A DNA stretch of 64,000 bases from Chloroflexi bacterium bin20 (lineage in GTDB: Bacteria; Chloroflexota; Anaerolineae; Aggregatilineales; Phototrophicaceae). Each line of letters starts with the position of its first letter. Position 1 is the first letter of the stretch. The DNA is taken from NCBI GenBank assembly GCA_002238485.1, contig MPMG01000012.1:57448-121447 (forward strand). Reading direction: 5' to 3'. Of this stretch, positions 60,090-64,000 are shown piece by piece. The translations under genes and the position numbers were made by a program. The notes below the pieces were generated by a model that was given only the letters and a program-made list of their open reading frames with translations, did not search any database and was not told the origin of the DNA.

Positions 60090-60956
60090 ATGTCCTTGAC
60101 CGTTCTCGAGCAAGCCATACAACGCTATTACGCGACCGACCGCAACCTGCGCATCAAAGAAGAGACGCAGGCGCGCTACCTCGTGCCCCAGGTCGATCTC
60201 GCCAGTTGGACGCTGGACACGCTTGACTGGACGGGCGATGAGCTGGTGCTGGATATTGGCGCGGGCCGCGGCAGCCACTATGAACGGCTGATGCGCGACA
60301 AGCCACATTTGCGCTATTATGCGCTGGATTTGTCGCCGCAAATGCTGCTCTGCCATCCGGGCGATGCCGGGCGGCTGGCTTGCGCCGATGCTATGCGGCT
60401 GCCTTACGCCGACGACAGCTTCGATGTGGTGATGGCAAACGACATGCTGTATCACCTGGCCGATCTTGACGAGGGCTTGCGCGAGATCAAACGGGTGATG
60501 AAACCGGACGGGCGCTTGCTGGCCGCCACAGAAAGCATGTTCAGCCTGCCGGAGTTGCAAGTGCTGCTGCGGCGCGCTATCGTCTTGCTCAGCCGCAACG
60601 GTGCCAATGCCGATCCGCCCCTCGCGCCTGTCAATGCTTTTGCGCTGGAAAATGGCGTGCGCATCCTGGGGCGGTACTTTTTTGCCGTTGTACGCCACGA
60701 CTTGCCCGCTGCCCTGCACTTCCCTGATATCGAGCCGGCGCTGGATTATGTCGACAGCATGCGCGGCTTGCGCGAGCATGGCTTGCCCGCCGATGTCAAC
60801 TGGGACGACATGATGCTCATCATGCGCCAGCAGATGACCCAGCTGAGCAAGCTCTTGGGCAAGTTGGAGCTAACCGTCGTGTCTGGCGCTATTGTTGCCA
60901 GCGACAGGGGCGGCTTCATCAAAGACTTTGTGGCGCGCGGCGGCGGTCAGGCATAA
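60090..60956 (+). CDS. Class I SAM-dependent methyltransferase
   Basis: 288 residues. Motif I LVLDIGAGRGSHYE, acidic end of beta-2 YALDLS, LPYADDSFDVVMANDMLYHLADL and EIKRVMKPDGRLLAAT form the Methyltransf_11 pattern. The C-terminal ~100 residues are helical and of unknown use. A small-molecule acceptor is likely. Confidence 0.87.
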   Translation: MSLTVLEQAIQRYYATDRNLRIKEETQARYLVPQVDLASWTLDTLDWTGDELVLDIGAGRGSHYERLMRDKPHLRYYALDLSPQMLLCHPGDAGRLACADAMRLPYADDSFDVVMANDMLYHLADLDEGLREIKRVMKPDGRLLAATESMFSLPELQVLLRRAIVLLSRNGANADPPLAPVNAFALENGVRILGRYFFAVVRHDLPAALHFPDIEPALDYVDSMRGLREHGLPADVNWDDMMLIMRQQMTQLSKLLGKLELTVVSGAIVASDRGGFIKDFVARGGGQA

Positions 60957-61012
60957 TCTGCGCGTCTGCATTGGTCTCGCCTTGTCCGACTGACTCAGCA
61001 GGGAGTCGTTCT

Positions 61013-61960
61013 TTGTCTGTCTTGTCATTCGGCGAATTGCTAATCGACTTCGTTGCGCAAGAAATGGGCGTGACAGTCGGAGACGCGACCGGTTTCGTCA
61101 AGGCGCCGGGTGGAGCGCCCGCCAATGTCGCTGCCGCTGTGGCGCGTCTGGGTGGTCGAGGCGCTTTCATGGGGCAGTTGGGCGATGACCCTTTTGGGCA
61201 TTATCTGGCTGATGTGCTGGCTGCCGAGCGCGTCGATATCCGCGGCATCACCTATTCCAGCGAGGCGCGCACCGCTCTGGCTTTTGTCAGCAACACCGAC
61301 GATGGCGACCGCAGCTTCATGTTTTATCGGCATCCCAGCGCCGATATGCTGATGCAGCCTGCCGATGTCGACACCGCAATCATCGATGCTTACCAGGTAT
61401 TCCATTACGGCAGCATCACGTTCATCTGCGAGCCGGCCGCTTCGGCATTGCGGCTGGCGCTTGACCATGCGCTGGCGACAGGCAAGTTCATCTCCTACGA
61501 TCCCAATCTGCGGCTGCCGCTGTGGGCGAGCGCTGACGCGGCCAGAGCCGGTATGCTGGCTGGCTTGAAATATGCCAACCTGCTCAAAATCAGCGAAGAA
61601 GAGTTGCGCTTTCTCACCGGCGGCGACGATGTCGGCTCGCTCTGGCGCGAGCGCATGCAGTTGATCTGCGTTACGTACGGCCCAGACGGCGCGGCTGTAT
61701 ACCTCAAAGATGGCAGCTGCATCAAAGCGGACGGCTATGCGGTGCAGGCGATGGACACGACCGGCGCGGGCGATGCTTTCGTCGCGGCTATGTTGACGGG
61801 CATCCTGGCGCACAGAGACAACTGGCGTGGGCAGCTGCCGCAGATTCTCGATTTCGCCAATGCGGTTGGCGCGCTGACCTGCCTGCAAAAAGGCGCTATC
61901 CCCTCATTGCCAACGCGGGACGCGGCGCTGGCTTTCCAACGCGAGCGCGATTCGCAGTGA
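61013..61960 (+). CDS. PfkB-family sugar kinase, fructokinase-like
   Basis: 315 residues from TTG 61013 with GGGAG seven bases upstream; a TTG at 60971 is possible but has no site. Both PfkB signatures are present: GGAPANVAAAVARLGG and MDTTGAGDAFVAAML with the catalytic Asp in GAGD. FGELLIDFV at the start and YDPNLRLPLW suit fructokinase or a related ketose kinase. The TGA overlaps the GTG of the glycosyltransferase, so the two are coupled. Confidence 0.92.
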   Translation: MSVLSFGELLIDFVAQEMGVTVGDATGFVKAPGGAPANVAAAVARLGGRGAFMGQLGDDPFGHYLADVLAAERVDIRGITYSSEARTALAFVSNTDDGDRSFMFYRHPSADMLMQPADVDTAIIDAYQVFHYGSITFICEPAASALRLALDHALATGKFISYDPNLRLPLWASADAARAGMLAGLKYANLLKISEEELRFLTGGDDVGSLWRERMQLICVTYGPDGAAVYLKDGSCIKADGYAVQAMDTTGAGDAFVAAMLTGILAHRDNWRGQLPQILDFANAVGALTCLQKGAIPSLPTRDAALAFQRERDSQ

Positions 61961-62883
61961 GTATCCCCGGTTGTGGGGACGATGCGCTTCCCCCCGACTT
62001 TTCGGGGGGACCGAGGGGGGTTGCGCATCGCCCCGATCTTTCAGTTGTCATCGTCAGTTACAACACGCGCGAGTTGCTGCGCAATTGCCTACGCTCTCTG
62101 CGCGGCAGCCAGGGTCTGACGCTGGAGATCATCGTGGTAGATAACGCTTCGTCCGATGGCAGCGCCGATATGCTGCGCAAGGACTTCCCGGAAGTTCAGC
62201 TGCACGCGCAGACCTTGAACAGTTGGTATTGCGGCGGCAACAACATCGGCAGCGCGGCCGCCAGGGCCGATTATGTGCTGCTGCTGAATCCGGATACCGA
62301 AGTCTCGCCTGATGCTTTGGCGCAAATGCTGCGATTCCTGCGCGAAAACGAAAGCTACAGCGCTGTTACGGCTACTTTGGTCTATCCCCATGGCGCAATA
62401 CAACAAACTTGCGCGGGCATCCCGAGCTTCGAGAATCTGCTGCTGGATTACACATTGCTGGGCTGGCTGCGCTCCCGGCGCAAAAAGCAACATCATGCCG
62501 AGCTGGTCTATGCCGATTGGGACCGCAAAAGCGACCGCGATGTCGCCGCGATTCCCGGCAGCTGCAGCATGTTGCGGCGGTCGGATGCGCGACTGGACGA
62601 TGATTTGCTGCTTTACTTTCCAGAAGAAGATTTGGCGCGGCGCTTGGGTGGGCGGATGCGCTTCTTGGCGACGGCGCGCATCGTCCATCACGAAAAGTCA
62701 TCCACGCGCAACTGGCTGGCCACGCGCATTTTCTTCCGCGATATGTTGGTCTACACGCGCAAACATCACAGCCTGTGGCGCATGCTGCTGCTGTGGCTGC
62801 TGAGCCGTCCCGTCTATTGGGCGATGTGGCTGCGGCGGCACGCAGCGGCGCAGAATCAGCCAAACACCGCCAGCGGCATGTGA
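61957..62883 (+). CDS. Family 2 glycosyltransferase, rhamnosyltransferase-like
   Basis: 308 residues from GTG 61957, the only usable start in frame before the conserved LSVVIVSYNTRELL. IIVVDNASSDGS, then LLLNPDTEVS as the DxD-containing motif, and FPEEDLARRL as the late acidic motif define a RfbF-like GT2 enzyme for surface polysaccharide. The first ~25 residues are encoded by a C-rich hairpin repeat (about 61984-62026), which was evidently inserted at the gene start and kept in frame. Two hydrophobic stretches near 280 suggest membrane association. Confidence 0.88.
   Translation: MSIPGCGDDALPPDFSGGPRGVAHRPDLSVVIVSYNTRELLRNCLRSLRGSQGLTLEIIVVDNASSDGSADMLRKDFPEVQLHAQTLNSWYCGGNNIGSAAARADYVLLLNPDTEVSPDALAQMLRFLRENESYSAVTATLVYPHGAIQQTCAGIPSFENLLLDYTLLGWLRSRRKKQHHAELVYADWDRKSDRDVAAIPGSCSMLRRSDARLDDDLLLYFPEEDLARRLGGRMRFLATARIVHHEKSSTRNWLATRIFFRDMLVYTRKHHSLWRMLLLWLLSRPVYWAMWLRRHAAAQNQPNTASGM
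61984..62026. repeat. C-rich hairpin repeat inside a coding sequence
   Basis: Stem CCCCCCGA (61990-61997), loop CTTT, stem TCGGGGGG (62002-62009), then ACCGAGGGGGGTTGCGCAT. In reverse complement it is almost identical to 35160-35197. It begins 27 bases after the glycosyltransferase GTG. Confidence 0.8.
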
Positions 62884-63782
62884 AAGGACACCACCCAGTT
62901 GGGCGCATCGACAATTTCGCTGATCTTCAAGTCGCCGGCGACGCTGCACAAGATGTAAGCCTGGCTGCGGTTCATGCGCTGGTTCGTCACCAGCCAGTCG
63001 ATCATGTAGCGCAGGGCATTTTTGGCATTTGTCATCAGGTCGGGTCCATGCGCGGTGGTGATGTGATAGCCACGGCTGTCCAGCCGGCTCATGGGGCTGG
63101 GACGTTGCAGCTGCACCTCGCGCAAACTCAAGTCTTTGCGCAGGCTGATGCGCATGGTCATCGTCATGGGCGCTTCGATGCCTGTAACACAGACTTCGCC
63201 TTGCCCCTGCGCGGCATGACAATCACCCGTGGCAAAGAGCGCGCCTTCCACCAGCACGGGCAGCCATACGCGCGAGCCGATGACCATGTCGCGCACATCC
63301 AGGTTGCCGCCATTTTCGCGCGGCGGGAACGTGCTGAAGCGCCCAGGCACGGCTGGCGCAACGCCCACCACGCCCGGATGCGGCTCGAAAGGCAGGCTGA
63401 TGTGGTCGAGCTCAGTGGAATAGCAGGTATCGCCGTCGATGCGCCAATGATGCAGGTAGGTGTAGTCGAAGTCTTCTGGCAGCAAGCCACTGCCGGGTCT
63501 GTGCGCCGACCAGCCCCAGCCCTTGTGCCGCATATCGAGGATGGCGATCTCCAGCACATCGCCCGGCTGCGCGCCTTTGATCCAAACCGAGCCATTCAGG
63601 GCATGGATCCTGCTGCGGTCGACGCGCTCGTAATCGGCGACCGTCCAATGCGGCTCGATCTGTCCGTTTGCCTCGGCGCAGTCAAAAACGACAATATCGC
63701 CGCTGTCGATCTCCAGTCGCGGACTTATGGAATTGTCCCAAAAGGGCTGGATGACGCTGTCGTCCAGATAATGTTCGCGCAT
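62856..63782 (-). CDS. Acetamidase/formamidase family protein
   Basis: 308 residues. The HALNGSVWIKGAQPGDVLEIAILD, FSTFPPRENGGNLDVRDM and LFATGDCHAAQGQGEVCVTGIE segments are the FmdA/AmdA family pattern, with the Cys/His metal region in GDCHAAQGQGE. It hydrolyses short-chain amides to ammonia and the acid. The gene overlaps the convergent glycosyltransferase gene by 28 bp. From here to the window end (63783-64000) no gene is seen. Confidence 0.92.
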   Translation of the reverse strand: MREHYLDDSVIQPFWDNSISPRLEIDSGDIVVFDCAEANGQIEPHWTVADYERVDRSRIHALNGSVWIKGAQPGDVLEIAILDMRHKGWGWSAHRPGSGLLPEDFDYTYLHHWRIDGDTCYSTELDHISLPFEPHPGVVGVAPAVPGRFSTFPPRENGGNLDVRDMVIGSRVWLPVLVEGALFATGDCHAAQGQGEVCVTGIEAPMTMTMRISLRKDLSLREVQLQRPSPMSRLDSRGYHITTAHGPDLMTNAKNALRYMIDWLVTNQRMNRSQAYILCSVAGDLKISEIVDAPNWVVSFHMPLAVFG

Positions 63783-64000
63783 GTTCCAGTCTCCTCGCGT
63801 CCCGATCTATTTAACCACAGCCCGCAGGCAAATCAAAACCCGGCTCTGGCAAAAAGGATGCGATGCAGGCTTGACCGAGAATTATCTGCCGCGGCTGTCC
63901 AGCAGATTCATTATTCTTCCGAAATTTGCTTATGTCTTCTCGATAGTATAAACTTTCAGATAGGTTCACTCTCACTTGGCAATCTACATCACATGCCCCC

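Overview
The window reads as chromosomal DNA of a high-GC bacterium, most likely a Chloroflexota (Anaerolineae-like) lineage. This is inferred from gene content: many carbohydrate ABC transporter and glycosidase genes, a TIGR03843/SCO1664-type kinase-fold protein, a YfhO-type membrane protein, a lone form II CoxL, and frequent TTG/GTG starts with apparently leaderless promoters. No rRNA or ribosomal protein is present to settle it. One tRNA (Leu, anticodon UAA) is seen and no CRISPR array.

Layout. 1-6454: the 3' part of an ABC exporter gene, then a more AT-rich three-gene cassette (C5 DNA methyltransferase, GHKL/MORC-like ATPase, Z1 helicase-like protein) held between two perfect 86-bp copies of the exporter gene's 3' end. 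6468-9675: a sugar ABC uptake operon on the minus strand. 9885-11621: a second exporter. 11636-18504: tRNA-Leu, a five-gene minus-strand operon of membrane-anchored proteins and two related glycosidase-fold proteins, a class III aminotransferase and an epimerase. 18601-31364: a membrane protein, a PIN/Phd toxin-antitoxin pair, a 410-bp MITE-like element, CoxL, rhodanese, an epimerase, a coiled-coil protein, GNAT, PdxA, PlsY, MetAP and a glyoxalase-like protein. 31343-32738: a type II restriction-modification pair. 32843-35059: RecD2. 35612-43367: phage structural genes (protease-capsid fusion, connector, tail proteins) interleaved with cargo (DUF6941-HicA-HicB and MFS-TipAS). 43375-52683: metabolic and envelope genes. 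52922-58677: an OLD-family nuclease, a GH5 glycosidase and a GmrSD-type restriction enzyme. 58796-63782: an unknown ORF, nitroreductase, methyltransferase, PfkB kinase, glycosyltransferase and formamidase.

The main theme is scattered defence. Four unrelated anti-phage-type loci (MTase-MORC-Z1, type II R-M, OLD, GmrSD) have AT-richer, host-unlike base composition, and each lies against the 3' end of a plus-strand host gene, usually converging on it. In one case a perfect, and in another a degenerate, duplication of a host gene's 3' end marks a boundary. No integrase or transposase gene is seen. Intergenic spaces hold two dispersed repeat families: a TIR/MITE family ending in a GCATGACTTACTTTGTTC-like terminus, and a C-rich hairpin family, one copy of which lies inside the coding start of a glycosyltransferase.
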